Source: an uncultured Roseibium sp.
GTDB taxonomy: Bacteria; Pseudomonadota; Alphaproteobacteria; Rhizobiales; Stappiaceae
Reading direction: 5' to 3'
DNA length: 64,000 nt
NCBI RefSeq assembly: GCF_947499295.1
Contig: NZ_CANMNP010000014.1
Span: forward strand, 124,001 to 188,000
Shown: positions 1 to 7,943 of the stretch, one piece after another
Numbering within the stretch: position 1 is the first letter of the stretch
How the letters are laid out: each line of letters opens with the position of its first letter
Program-made: the position numbers and the translations under genes
The notes under the pieces: generated by a model
The model's database searches: none
What the model was told of the DNA's origin: nothing
Seen by the model: only the letters and a program-made list of their open reading frames with translations

Positions 1-1064
1 TCCAGCTGCTCAGCCGGAACTCCGGACAACTCCGACACTTTGTCGACTGTATATTCGGCAACGGACGCGGCATACTCATCGAAACTCATGTCCGAAAGCT
101 TGCCGGAATTTGGATTGGCAGCTTCCTGCTGAAGCGGATTGCTGTCGCGCAATCCATACCCGATATCCGTATCGGTCTTTTTGATGTTGACGTGCGCGTT
201 GACGAAGTCCCAGTTCACCGCGTCGTTCTGGATGATGTAGTTGGCGATGTAGTTCAGGATCGCCAGGTCTGTCTGCGGCGCGAACACCATGCCGTTGTCG
301 GCCAGCTCGAAAGAGCGGTGCTCGAATGTCGACAGGACGTGGACTTCGCAGTCCGGCTTGGTAAGACGCGTATCGGTCAGACGCGACCACAAGATCGGGT
401 GCATCTCGGCCATGTTCGAGCCCCAAAGCACGAACGTGTCGGCGTGCTCTAGGTCGTCATAGCAGCCCATCGGCTCATCGATGCCGAAGGCGCGAATAAA
501 TCCGACCACCGCGGACGCCATGCAGTGACGGGCATTTGGGTCGATATTGTTGGATCTAAGGCCTGCTTTCATGAACTTGGCGGCGGCATAGCCTTCCCAG
601 ACTGTCCACTGACCGGATCCGAACATACCGACGGAGGTCGGTCCCTTCTTGGCCAGCGCCTCTTTCCATTTTTCCGCCATGATGTCGAAAGCCTGGTCCC
701 AGCTCACCGGCTCGAAGTCGCCATTCTTGTCAAAAACACCGTTCTTCATGCGCAGGAGCGGCGTTGTCAGTCGATCCTTGCCGTACATGATCTTCGACAG
801 GAAATAGCCCTTGATGCAGTTGAGCCCGCGGTTCACAGGCGCATCCGGGTCGCCCTGAGTTGCAACAACCCGGCCTTCCTTTGTGCCCACCAGAACGGAA
901 CAACCGGTGCCACAGAAACGGCAAGCGGCCTTGTCCCAGCGGATATCCGGGGAACGGGGCTGCGCCACGACAGATCCGGCGGTAAGCGGAATGCCTGCGG
1001 CGGCGGCAGTGCTCGCCGCTGCAGTCGCTTTCAGGAACGTGCGGCGGGATTCCGAGATAGTCAT
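1..1064 (-). CDS. napA: Periplasmic nitrate reductase catalytic subunit NapA (N-terminal 354 residues; 3' end outside window)
   Basis: NapA is the molybdenum bis-MGD subunit that reduces nitrate to nitrite in the periplasm. The visible N-terminus has a twin-arginine signal (SRRTFLKA, residues 6-13), then the 4Fe-4S cysteines C48, C51, C55 and C83, and the probable Mo-ligand cysteine C181 in NARHCMASA. All are in the spacing known for NapA. The frame stays open to the window edge, so roughly the last 470 residues of a usual ~830-residue protein are missing from view. napD and napF lie directly upstream on the same strand, giving the order F-D-A. Identification is firm; completeness cannot be judged. 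Confidence 0.96.
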   Translation of the reverse strand, partial: MTISESRRTFLKATAAASTAAAAGIPLTAGSVVAQPRSPDIRWDKAACRFCGTGCSVLVGTKEGRVVATQGDPDAPVNRGLNCIKGYFLSKIMYGKDRLTTPLLRMKNGVFDKNGDFEPVSWDQAFDIMAEKWKEALAKKGPTSVGMFGSGQWTVWEGYAAAKFMKAGLRSNNIDPNARHCMASAVVGFIRAFGIDEPMGCYDDLEHADTFVLWGSNMAEMHPILWSRLTDTRLTKPDCEVHVLSTFEHRSFELADNGMVFAPQTDLAILNYIANYIIQNDAVNWDFVNAHVNIKKTDTDIGYGLRDSNPLQQEAANPNSGKLSDMSFDEYAASVAEYTVDKVSELSGVPAEQL

Positions 1065-1079
1065 ATCAGGTCTCCGGCA

Positions 1080-1340
1080 TTAGGGAGTGGCGCAAGCATC
1101 CGGCTGCGACAGGTCCTCGAAGTGGTGGTAGTTGAGCGTGACGGACATCACGCCAGGAATTTGGTGCATGGCCATGATTTGGTCGGAAGCAATGGAGGTC
1201 TCGGTGTCTTCAACAACGACCACAAGGCGGCCATTGTCGCTGGCAGCATGAACTTCCGTACCGGGCATCGCCTCGATGCTGGCGCGAGCGGCGTCAACCG
1301 CTCCCACGGTCACATGGACCAGGCAGCCGCAGATATTCAT
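1080..1340 (-). CDS. napD: NapD, chaperone for NapA signal peptide
   Basis: This 86-residue protein begins MNICGCLVHV and has the small ferredoxin-like fold composition of NapD, which binds the Tat signal peptide of NapA and delays export until cofactor insertion. I chose the ATG at 1340 because a purine-rich GAGGGAG stands 5-6 bases upstream and the family normally starts at this point; a longer reading frame upstream runs into napF. The start overlaps the napF stop (ATGA), which indicates translational coupling. napA starts 15 bp downstream. Confidence 0.93.
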   Translation of the reverse strand: MNICGCLVHVTVGAVDAARASIEAMPGTEVHAASDNGRLVVVVEDTETSIASDQIMAMHQIPGVMSVTLNYHHFEDLSQPDACATP

Positions 1341-1849
1341 GTTTTCTCCCTCGCGCTCAAATCTTGAGCTCTCTTGAATTGGACAGCTTGTGCCGGGCAA
1401 GAGTGTGCGCATTCGCCGCACCCAGTGCATTGATTGAGATCAATGACCGGCTCGGCCATGCCGCCAACCGCAAGCTTGAATCGTATGGCTCTCGGCTCAC
1501 AGACATCTTCGCAGGTACGGCACATAACGCCTTGCAAAGAAAAGCAGTTTTCCTGAATTTCCGCGCGCCAGATCCAGCTTTCAACCTGCCCGGCGACCAG
1601 AGCACCAGACGTGCATGCCTCTGCGCAACTATCGCAAAACGTGCATGCACCTAAAGCAAAATCCACGACTGGAAGGCGGTCTTCACCGACGCGAATGATT
1701 TTCTCGGGACAGGCCGATACGCAGTCGCCGCACTCTGTACAAAGCCTGGCGAAATCGGAAACCGACCCGGGCGGACGCATGACATTGGCGTCGGCCGCGC
1801 GGAATCGCCCCTTTAAAAAATTTCTTCGGCTGGGAGAGGGAGTCGTCAA
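1337..1849 (-). CDS. napF: NapF, ferredoxin-type 4Fe-4S protein
   Basis: A 170-residue cytoplasmic iron-sulfur protein associated with assembly or maturation of NapA. Four cysteine groups are visible: C37/C40/C43/C47, C69/C72/C75/C79, C110/C113/C117, and C141/C144/C147/C151. The N-terminus carries SRRNFLKGRF, which looks like a twin-arginine motif; NapF proteins commonly show this without being exported. It is the first gene of the visible nap operon and overlaps napD by 4 bases. I could not find napE, a small membrane protein that often precedes napF, in the 400 bp upstream. Confidence 0.93.
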   Translation of the reverse strand: MTTPSPSRRNFLKGRFRAADANVMRPPGSVSDFARLCTECGDCVSACPEKIIRVGEDRLPVVDFALGACTFCDSCAEACTSGALVAGQVESWIWRAEIQENCFSLQGVMCRTCEDVCEPRAIRFKLAVGGMAEPVIDLNQCTGCGECAHSCPAQAVQFKRAQDLSAREKT

Positions 1850-2253
1850 ATTGCCTATCCTTCAGGAATCGGTGGGTTTTCTGATCCTCAAAGGCCTCAT
1901 TTCGTTTCTGTCGGTCCGGTTTGTTCAGGCAGCACTGACTGTGCCTCAAACATGCTGAAAACACCGGTTTTCATCCGGTTGCTCATTCAACTTGAGGATT
2001 ACGGTATTGAAAAGCCGGGCTGACTGCCTTGCTAAAAGTCAAGTCGTGCAAATTAATTTTGCAACCGCTGCCCAAAAAATAAGCATCGCAAGCAGTGACC
2101 AGCTCACAATGAATGCCTGCAAGGTTAAAATACCAGAGCTCGCCTGCGAACATCGCTTCGGCGACGTAAAATCAAGCGCTTTTACGGTCCCACGCGCTTT
2201 TCAGGAGGCTCAAAAGCCTCTGCATCTGATGCTTTTGGCAGCTTTCGTGACTA
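1850..2253. other. Intergenic region upstream of napF
   Basis: About 400 bp between napF and the CitE-like gene, both on the minus strand. It must hold the nap promoter. I looked for an FNR-type site (TTGAT-N4-ATCAA) and did not find a good one. Near 2205-2220 there is a short hairpin (GAGGCT-CAAA-AGCCTC) downstream of the CitE-like gene, without a convincing T-run, so termination there is only possible. No credible reading frame was seen. Confidence 0.5.
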
Positions 2254-3138
2254 TCAGGTGCGAGCAGCAATACTATCTGCGATGGTGATCACCCTTTTGC
2301 CCATTTCGGCATGCAGGCGTTCAACCATCTTGCCGTCGACCTGGATTGCCCCCTTGTCAGCGTTTTCCGGTTTCTCGAACTCTGCATTGATCTTTCGGGC
2401 CCAGGCAATTTCGTCCTCGGACGGGCTAAAGGCCTTGTGGCAGGAAGCGATCTGTTTGGGATGGATCAGAGTTTTGCCGTCCATTCCCATGTCGGCTCCT
2501 TGCGCACACTCTTCGGCAAATCCTGCTTCATCCTGGAACGCATTGAAGACACCATCCAGAATATCGATGCCACCGGCGCGGGCGGCAGCAACGCAGGTCA
2601 TCAGCCAGGGCATCATGGCAGCCCGCCCTGGCAGAAGCCGGGCACGCGTTTCCTTTGCCAGATCGTTGGTTCCCATCACAAAGCAGGACAGTCGAACCTG
2701 AGCGTCCCTGCCACAGGCGCCAATGGCGCCCGCATTCAACATGGCTTCCGGGGTTTCCATCATTGCCCATAGTTTCAAGTCAGCCGAACCGCCAAGCGCC
2801 GAAATCTTGTGAGCGACCCTTTGAAGATCGGCCGGGCTGTTCACCTTTGGCACGAGTACGGCATCCGGATTTGCCTTGACTGCCGCTTCCAGGTCCGCTT
2901 CTCCCCAGGGGGTATCAACGCCGTTGACCCTGATGACAACCTCCCTGGATCCATAGCCGCCTGCTGAGACAGCTTCCACGATCTGAGATCGCGCCAGCTC
3001 CTTGGCGTCCGGCGCCACCGCATCTTCCAGATCAAGAAGCAGGCAATCCACGTCAAGAGACGTCGCCTTTTCAAGAGCTCTCGCGTTTGACCCCGGCATA
3101 TAGAGTGCGGAGCGACGGGGACGGAACGGTGCGGTCAT
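2254..3138 (-). CDS. HpcH/HpaI aldolase / citrate lyase beta-like protein (CoA ester lyase)
   Basis: A 294-residue protein of the CitE/malyl-CoA lyase family. It begins with RRSALYMPGSNARALEKA, has the LLLDLEDAVAP metal-site segment near residue 35 and ends with GKTLIHPKQI near residue 215, all family hallmarks. These TIM-barrel enzymes cleave or form CoA esters of malate-like acids; the exact substrate (malyl-CoA, methylmalyl-CoA or citramalyl-CoA) cannot be told. I chose the ATG at 3138 rather than a TTG further upstream because the family starts a few residues before the SALYMPG motif. It stands alone, with no other CoA-cycle gene next to it. Confidence 0.88.
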   Translation of the reverse strand: MTAPFRPRRSALYMPGSNARALEKATSLDVDCLLLDLEDAVAPDAKELARSQIVEAVSAGGYGSREVVIRVNGVDTPWGEADLEAAVKANPDAVLVPKVNSPADLQRVAHKISALGGSADLKLWAMMETPEAMLNAGAIGACGRDAQVRLSCFVMGTNDLAKETRARLLPGRAAMMPWLMTCVAAARAGGIDILDGVFNAFQDEAGFAEECAQGADMGMDGKTLIHPKQIASCHKAFSPSEDEIAWARKINAEFEKPENADKGAIQVDGKMVERLHAEMGKRVITIADSIAART

Positions 3139-3239
3139 CGGTTGGTCTCGACATTCAAATGGGAACGGAATTCCGGTTAATCTAGAGGATCGATTTCTCA
3201 ATTGAAATCAGCCGAAGGGGGAAGACCAGTCCGGAAAAG

Positions 3240-4139
3240 TCACGTGGCCTTACCATCGCGATTGCGTTTCTTGAACAGCATGTCCTTTGCCGCGATCACC
3301 GCGCCAAGTGTGATCGCGACACAGGCGATGGCAACCGAAAACGTCAAGGCTCCAAAACCAAAAGCGATCAACAGAAGCGTCGAAAGCAATGGGGCGGAAT
3401 AAGCGGCAGCACCCAACACCTGGATGTCCCCATGCTTGACACCGACATCCCAAGTGAAGAACGCCAAGCCCACCGGCAAGAGTGCAAGTGCTGCAACCGA
3501 TGCCCATTCCAGGGAACCTTCCGGCCACACAGTTTCCTCAAGAGCGATATGACAAGCGGCCGACAGAAGCGCTGTCATCAGGCAGAACCCGGCAACAGCT
3601 TCCGTCGGCACTTTCCCCAGCCGTCGTGACAAGACGGAATAGCTTGACCAGAAAAGGGACGAAGCAACCGCCGCGCCATACCCGAGGGCCGACCCGCCCG
3701 AAAAATTCAATCCCTCGCCGCCTGTGATCAGAAGGACGGCTCCCGCAAGACCCAGAAGCGTGCCGACAACATGGTGAAAACGCAGATGCTCCCCGGGCAG
3801 GAAGGCAGAAAACACCACGATCAGCAAGGGCCAGGTATAGTTTATAAGATTGGCTTCAACCGGCGGCGCGTTGCGAATGGCGGTAAAATAAAAGAAGTGA
3901 AAGCCGAACAGCCCGATGGTCCCAAAGGCCCAGACTTTCAACGGCTGGCGCAGCTTTTCCAACTTGCCGGACACCGCAAGCCAGACAAATGCCAGGGTTC
4001 CCGAGATGCCAAAACAAAGGGCATTGAGCAAAAAGGGAGGCACATTGCCGGATCCTGCGCCGAACAAGCCCAGCGTCGCCCACATGAGGACTGCACTCAG
4101 TCCAATGAACGTTGCTTTCAGGCGTTTGCTTTCGGTCAT
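3240..4139 (-). CDS. EamA-family (DMT superfamily) membrane transporter
   Basis: A 299-residue protein with about ten hydrophobic helices and the two tandem EamA repeats typical of drug/metabolite exporters. The N-terminal stretch (LSAVLMWATLGLFGAG) and the second-repeat start (VASSLFWSSYSVLSRRLG) fit the YddG-like branch that exports aromatic amino acids, but the substrate is inference. The ATG at 4139 is preferred over an upstream TTG. The C-terminus is lysine/arginine-rich (LFKKRNRDGK), consistent with a cytoplasmic end. The neighbouring CitE-like gene is on the same strand with a 100 bp gap. Confidence 0.87.
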   Translation of the reverse strand: MTESKRLKATFIGLSAVLMWATLGLFGAGSGNVPPFLLNALCFGISGTLAFVWLAVSGKLEKLRQPLKVWAFGTIGLFGFHFFYFTAIRNAPPVEANLINYTWPLLIVVFSAFLPGEHLRFHHVVGTLLGLAGAVLLITGGEGLNFSGGSALGYGAAVASSLFWSSYSVLSRRLGKVPTEAVAGFCLMTALLSAACHIALEETVWPEGSLEWASVAALALLPVGLAFFTWDVGVKHGDIQVLGAAAYSAPLLSTLLLIAFGFGALTFSVAIACVAITLGAVIAAKDMLFKKRNRDGKAT

Positions 4140-4293
4140 CTGTCTTGCCCATGCCAAATCGAGGCCGCGGTGATGACATGAAATTCAAGTCGGCGAAAGT
4201 GCCGCGGCGCAAATTGACAAGGTTCTTGATCCCGATGCCCGTTTCAGGACATGTTGTGGCTCAATTCACTGACCTGTCACTTTCGGGGACTTC

Positions 4294-4755
4294 ATGACAA
4301 CACTGGAAATCAGAGCCCTTGGGCTGAATGATGCCCATCAGCTTGCACCACTCATCGCTGAAAATGCCCAGGCACTGAGACGGGGCGCGCCGCGACGCCC
4401 GGATGCGTATTACGCCGAGCGTATTCTCGCTGATAAGACCGCGGAAGCGATTGGAGCATTTGACGGTGAAACGCTGATCGGATTCGCCGTGTTTTTTGAT
4501 TTGCCCGAACTGATCACAGGATTGCGCATCGGTCAGATGGACGACATTTACGTCCATCCGGATCACCGCAACAAGGGTGTCGGCCGTCGCATGATCGAAA
4601 CGCTGGTTTCGGAAGGGCAGAACCGCGGCTGGCTGCATTTGCGCTGGATCGTACCGGGCAAGAACACCCCGGCGGTCGCACTTTATGAAAAACTGGCCGA
4701 ACCGGACCATCGAAAAAGCTATGTGATACCCATCGATCGTGTCGCAGGAGACTGA
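4294..4755 (+). CDS. GNAT-family N-acetyltransferase
   Basis: A 153-residue single-domain protein. The acetyl-CoA binding motif A is clear: MDDIYVHPDHRNKGVGRRMIETLV (first part near residues 89-98; Q/RxxGxG-like loop at NKGVGRR). It is followed by a WIVPGKNTPAVALYEKL segment typical of motif B. Such enzymes transfer an acetyl group from acetyl-CoA to amines; nothing here fixes the substrate. It is isolated, divergent from the EamA transporter (154 bp gap) and convergent with the DUF2125 gene 20 bp downstream. Confidence 0.88.
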   Translation: MTTLEIRALGLNDAHQLAPLIAENAQALRRGAPRRPDAYYAERILADKTAEAIGAFDGETLIGFAVFFDLPELITGLRIGQMDDIYVHPDHRNKGVGRRMIETLVSEGQNRGWLHLRWIVPGKNTPAVALYEKLAEPDHRKSYVIPIDRVAGD

Positions 4756-4775
4756 CCGAATACTGACCTGACGGA

Positions 4776-5825
4776 TCAGAATCCGGCCTGGAACAATGGC
4801 GGGATCGGCGGCAGCGGTAATAAACCTATCCGCGCGATCCCGCGGTCAATATTGACCTTCAACGGCACTGTCTTGACGCCATCGACGTCGCTGGCCACCG
4901 GATCGAGGCTTTTCACCACTTGTTCCACCAGTGCAAGTGTCCGGTCACCGGCGGGTGCAAGCGGTCTGATTGCCTCGATAAGAGCTTCGGCATTCCCGAG
5001 CGACAGATCCAGTGTTCCGGAAAGCGTGCCATCCCCGTTGACGACGAAATCACCAACCGCCTTTACCCGGCTATCCCCCAGGCTCACATCGAACACAACA
5101 AGCTTGACCGGCAACTCACCCCCGTTGGATTGTACCAACCAGGGAAGGCTCGCTCCTGCCAAGAGAGATGCACCCCCCGGAATTTGCAGATGCGCACGTA
5201 AATCGAGTGCGTCCTGCAAGGCTGGCAATGACCGCAACTGAAGGGCATCGACAGACAGGAATCCTTCGAAAAAATCGGCATCACCCTCCGATTGCCGCAC
5301 ATGCAGCTCGGCCTTTTCTGCGGCAAAGCTGCCTGTGGACACCGGATTATTCAAAACCGCTTCCGGCTTTTCAACCACCGCATCGAGCTTGCCGAGCGCG
5401 CCGGACCCGAACTTCATGCTGGCCCGCGCTGTTTCCCAGGTCATGTCGCCGGACATGCCTGAAAGCGGCACATCCATTACCGCCGGCGCCCCGGCTTCGA
5501 AAATCACGTGCGTCGGATTGTAGATCAAGGCAACGGCATTGAGGCCGCCCAGTTTTGCGGCAGTTCCGGAACGGTCCGCAGAGGTCATTTGCCGGCAAGA
5601 GACTTCGTAGCGAAAGGGAAATCCATTGATTTCCAGATCGGCACAAGACACCTCCAGCCCCTGGGCCGCCATTTGGCTCATTTGGGAATTGAGCTGCTCA
5701 TGCAGGAATGATCTGCCGAAAAACCAGACTGCAGACCAACCAAGCACGACAAGTGCGAGTACGGACATCAGGACAATGTACCGGCGTTTGGTTGGTTTTG
5801 AGGGCAGGTTCTCTTTGCTGGACAC
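4776..5825 (-). CDS. DUF2125 domain-containing envelope protein
   Basis: A 349-residue protein with one N-terminal membrane anchor (residues about 15-35, YIVLMSVLALVVLGWSAVWFF) and a long periplasmic part. The segment CADLEINGFPFRYEVSCRQM is characteristic of DUF2125, a family widespread in alphaproteobacteria with no settled function; it resembles AsmA-like or lipid-binding envelope proteins in being anchored and beta-rich, which is inference. The start is a GTG at 5825 preceded by AAGGG at five bases. It stands alone on the minus strand, between a GNAT gene and a ChaC gene. Confidence 0.8.
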   Translation of the reverse strand: MSSKENLPSKPTKRRYIVLMSVLALVVLGWSAVWFFGRSFLHEQLNSQMSQMAAQGLEVSCADLEINGFPFRYEVSCRQMTSADRSGTAAKLGGLNAVALIYNPTHVIFEAGAPAVMDVPLSGMSGDMTWETARASMKFGSGALGKLDAVVEKPEAVLNNPVSTGSFAAEKAELHVRQSEGDADFFEGFLSVDALQLRSLPALQDALDLRAHLQIPGGASLLAGASLPWLVQSNGGELPVKLVVFDVSLGDSRVKAVGDFVVNGDGTLSGTLDLSLGNAEALIEAIRPLAPAGDRTLALVEQVVKSLDPVASDVDGVKTVPLKVNIDRGIARIGLLPLPPIPPLFQAGF

Positions 5826-5926
5826 GTGTTCCCTTACCTTCCTGAAATTCGCTGCAGGTCAGCAGCATTGAATCGGCGGCTACAGATTGTTATCTCCGCA
5901 CCTGCACAATTAGAAGACAGGGTGAT

Positions 5927-6457
5927 ATGAGCGATTTTTGGGTCTTTGGCTACGGGTCCTTGATGTGGAACCCCGGATTTGATCACCTGCGCGCTGAACA
6001 AGCGCTCTTGCGGGGGGCCCATCGCGCACTTTGCGTCTATTCCTGGGTTCATCGCGGCACTCAGGAACGACCGGGCCTGGTCTTCGGCCTCGACAATGGC
6101 GGCGCTTGCAGAGGTCTCGCCTACCAGGTCTCGGAAGAGACTTGGCCGCAGACCCTTGAATATCTGCGTGCGCGCGAGCAAACCACGATGGTCTACAAGG
6201 AGCATTGGCACCATGTGGAGTTAGGCAGTGGTGAAAAGGTCAAGGCGCTGGTCTACATGGTGGACCACGGCCATCCGCAATATGCCGGTGCGCTTCCGCT
6301 TGAGGAACAACTCGAAATCGTCGAAGGCGCCATCGGCAAGTCCGGCAAAAACCCGGAATATGTCATTAATACAGCTGCACATCTGGAAGAAATGGGCATT
6401 GACGACACGGCTCTCGCCTGGTTGGCCAACAAGTTGAGTGGCACTGGCAAACCCTGA
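5927..6457 (+). CDS. Gamma-glutamylcyclotransferase, ChaC family
   Basis: A 176-residue protein that starts with FWVFGYGSLMWNPGF, the nucleotide-independent gamma-glutamyl binding loop (YGSL) of ChaC enzymes. The catalytic glutamate is expected in YLRAREQT near residue 86. ChaC proteins cleave glutathione to 5-oxoproline and Cys-Gly in the cytoplasm. The gene is monocistronic: it is divergent from the DUF2125 gene and is closed by a strong hairpin with T-run about 40 bp after its stop. Confidence 0.92.
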   Translation: MSDFWVFGYGSLMWNPGFDHLRAEQALLRGAHRALCVYSWVHRGTQERPGLVFGLDNGGACRGLAYQVSEETWPQTLEYLRAREQTTMVYKEHWHHVELGSGEKVKALVYMVDHGHPQYAGALPLEEQLEIVEGAIGKSGKNPEYVINTAAHLEEMGIDDTALAWLANKLSGTGKP

Positions 6458-6494
6458 ACCGGCAGCTGCAAATCCAGAACCGGGTTCAAACGAA

Positions 6495-6524
6495 GAAAGG
6501 CCGCGCAATTTGCGCGGCCCTTTC
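6495..6524. terminator. Bidirectional intrinsic terminator, copy 1
   Basis: Hairpin with 13-14 bp arms (GAAAGGCCGCGCA / TGCGCGGCCCTTTC, one bulged base) and an ATT loop, flanked by A-rich and T-rich tracts. It lies between the convergent ChaC gene and the first FPDQ-repeat gene and can serve both. The equivalent hairpin in the second repeat unit differs by a compensatory change, which supports a real structure. Confidence 0.88.
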
Positions 6525-6555
6525 TTTTCCCAAGAGCTGATGCTCTTGAAAAGAC

Positions 6556-6930
6556 TTACTGGTGCGGGAACCCTTTTTTGGCAGTGCCGTTCCAGTCGCC
6601 GATGAAAGGCAGGATCGTCAGATTGCTATCGGTGTTGCGAGTAGCCTGAACGCGAACCGGAACCGGAGTGTTGCCGTTTGAATCACCAACCGTTTGATCA
6701 GGGAAGTCAGCAACAGCGGCGCGGTTTACGTAGCTTTTGGTGTTCAGCTTGCCAGCGTCGCGAAGTGCTTTGGCGTTAGCGATCTGCATTTGCTCGATGG
6801 AAACAGGATTGTTGCCGTTCAGGTCGCCAACGGACTGATCCGGAAATTGTGCGAAAGCACCACCGATGAGAGCACCGGAAACAAAGGTAGCTGCAACAAC
6901 AGTCGACAGGATTTTCTTGGAAGTACGCAT
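6556..6930 (-). CDS. Small secreted FPDQ-repeat protein, paralogue 1
   Basis: A 124-residue protein of unknown function. It has a clear Sec signal peptide (KK near the N-terminus, hydrophobic core to residue 26, AFA-Q cleavage after 27). The mature part contains two near-identical repeats, FPDQSVGDLNGNNPV at 29-43 and FPDQTVGDSNGNTPV at 76-90, and a degenerate third, PFIGDWNG, at 108-115. No cysteines are present. The GD-x-NGN core recalls acidic calcium-loop sequences, but one match is not enough to claim ion binding. A paralogue with 16 differences in 124 residues lies directly upstream. I do not recognise the family. Confidence 0.85.
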   Translation of the reverse strand: MRTSKKILSTVVAATFVSGALIGGAFAQFPDQSVGDLNGNNPVSIEQMQIANAKALRDAGKLNTKSYVNRAAVADFPDQTVGDSNGNTPVPVRVQATRNTDSNLTILPFIGDWNGTAKKGFPHQ

Positions 6931-7173
6931 TCGAAAGCTCCTAATTTATTTACTCAGTTAAGAAATGATGCCGCCCCGAAACTTCGATACTGCATCTGTT
7001 TTGCGTCTTATCAACGCTGCACACCCGATGTAGGAATTGATTTTGAGAAAAAAACCGAAATAACCTCTATGTGAACTGATGTTTACTTAAAAAGATGAAT
7101 TCACGCTTCTGTGTTTACATGTTTACCTAAGTAAATCTTAGTCTACCTGCACTTTTATCCCGAAAACAAAAAA

Positions 7174-7203
7174 GAAAGGCCACGCGTCGAGCGTGGCCCT
7201 TTC
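7174..7203. terminator. Intrinsic terminator, copy 2
   Basis: Hairpin GAAAGGCCACGC / GCGTGGCCCTTTC with a GTCGA loop, followed by TTTT on the plus strand and preceded by an A-tract (T-run on the minus strand). Compared with copy 1, a G-C pair in the stem is replaced by A-T, keeping the pairing. Confidence 0.85.
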
Positions 7204-7232
7204 TTTTAGTCGGAAGGTGTTTCTGTCGTGGA

Positions 7233-7607
7233 TTACTGACGCGGGAAACCTTCTTTGCCGCTTCCGTTCCAGTCGCCGATGAAAGGCAGGATCAGCAGGT
7301 TGCTGTCGGTCTTACGCGTTGCCTGTGCACGAACCGGAACCGGAGTGTTGCCGTTTGAATCACCAACCGTCTGATCCGGGAAGTCAGCGACTGCAGCACG
7401 GTTGACGAAACTCTTGGTGCTCAGCTTGCCTGAAGACCGCAGTGCTTTTTCATTGGCGATGCGCATCTGCTGGATAGAAACAGGGTTGTTGCCATTCAGA
7501 TCACCAACGGACTGATCGGGAAACTGTGCGAAAGCACCACCGATGAGAGCACCGGAAACGAAAGTAGCTGCAACAACAGTTGACAGTGTTTTCTTGATAG
7601 TACGCAT
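7233..7607 (-). CDS. Small secreted FPDQ-repeat protein, paralogue 2
   Basis: A 124-residue paralogue of the product at 6556-6930, with the same signal peptide, the same two FPDQ[ST]VGD[LS]NGN repeats (29-43, 76-90) and the PFIGDWNG end motif. The repeats themselves are identical between the copies, while most of the 16 differences fall in the linkers at 46-67 and 94-105 and in the last ten residues. This pattern says the repeats are the constrained part. Function unknown; most likely periplasmic or released. Confidence 0.85.
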   Translation of the reverse strand: MRTIKKTLSTVVAATFVSGALIGGAFAQFPDQSVGDLNGNNPVSIQQMRIANEKALRSSGKLSTKSFVNRAAVADFPDQTVGDSNGNTPVPVRAQATRKTDSNLLILPFIGDWNGSGKEGFPRQ

Positions 7608-7943
7608 TTTAAAGCTCCGTGTTTGTTTACTCGATTAAGATTTGATGCCGCCCCGAAACTTCGATACTGCATCTTGCTAGCGCCTCTTGAACGCTGCAAA
7701 CCTCATGTGGGGATTGATTTCGAGAAAAAAACACGAGTAACCGTCATGTGAAGACGTGTTTACTTATGAATACATAAATCACGCTGCCGTGTATGCCGCG
7801 TTACTTAGTGACATTAAATATAAATGGAACTAATACTGAAACGTCAAAATTGAGACGTGTGCGTGCAAAAACCGCAGGAAGAACAGGTCTTGCAGCGCCC
7901 TCTCGGCTTCGTGAGGACGCCGAAACTCGATCAGGTCGGTGCA
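7608..7943. other. Intergenic region upstream of FPDQ paralogue 2
   Basis: About 335 bp separating the second FPDQ gene from the 3' end of the plsC-like gene. The half next to the FPDQ gene is the duplicated upstream region: a conserved block at 7643-7674, an A-tract, and a GTTTACTTA sequence near 7758 that also occurs in the first copy. The rest is AT-rich with no credible gene. Confidence 0.6.

Larger units (their letters stand above)
6494..7090 (-). repeat. Tandem duplication unit, copy 1
   Basis: First of two direct repeats about 677 bp apart. The unit comprises terminator, coding region and upstream region. The start codons, the stop codons and a 32-bp identical upstream block (6966-6997 and 7643-7674) are all offset by exactly 677 bp, so there are no net indels between these points. 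Similarity continues upstream through an A-rich tract to a GTTTACTTA sequence near 7080-7090. Confidence 0.9.
7171..7767 (-). repeat. Tandem duplication unit, copy 2
   Basis: Second copy of the repeat described at 6494-7090, with its own promoter region, gene and terminator. The 5' untranslated region is as conserved as the coding sequence, including the 32-bp identical block at 7643-7674, which suggests that it carries a regulatory or RNA element under selection. Confidence 0.9.

Noticed and set aside
525..1367. 280-residue frame on the plus strand over napA/napD
   Set aside because: It lies opposite the clear napA and napD genes, has no recognisable domain, and its composition is that of an antisense frame.
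1850..2253. FNR box upstream of napF
   Set aside because: The nearest candidate (TTGAATGAGCAA) lacks the required TTGAT-N4-ATCAA symmetry.
6556..7607. Dockerin or EF-hand calcium loops in the FPDQ proteins
   Set aside because: GDLNGN resembles the start of a dockerin loop, but the following glycine and acidic positions and the F-helix are missing, so I do not claim calcium binding.
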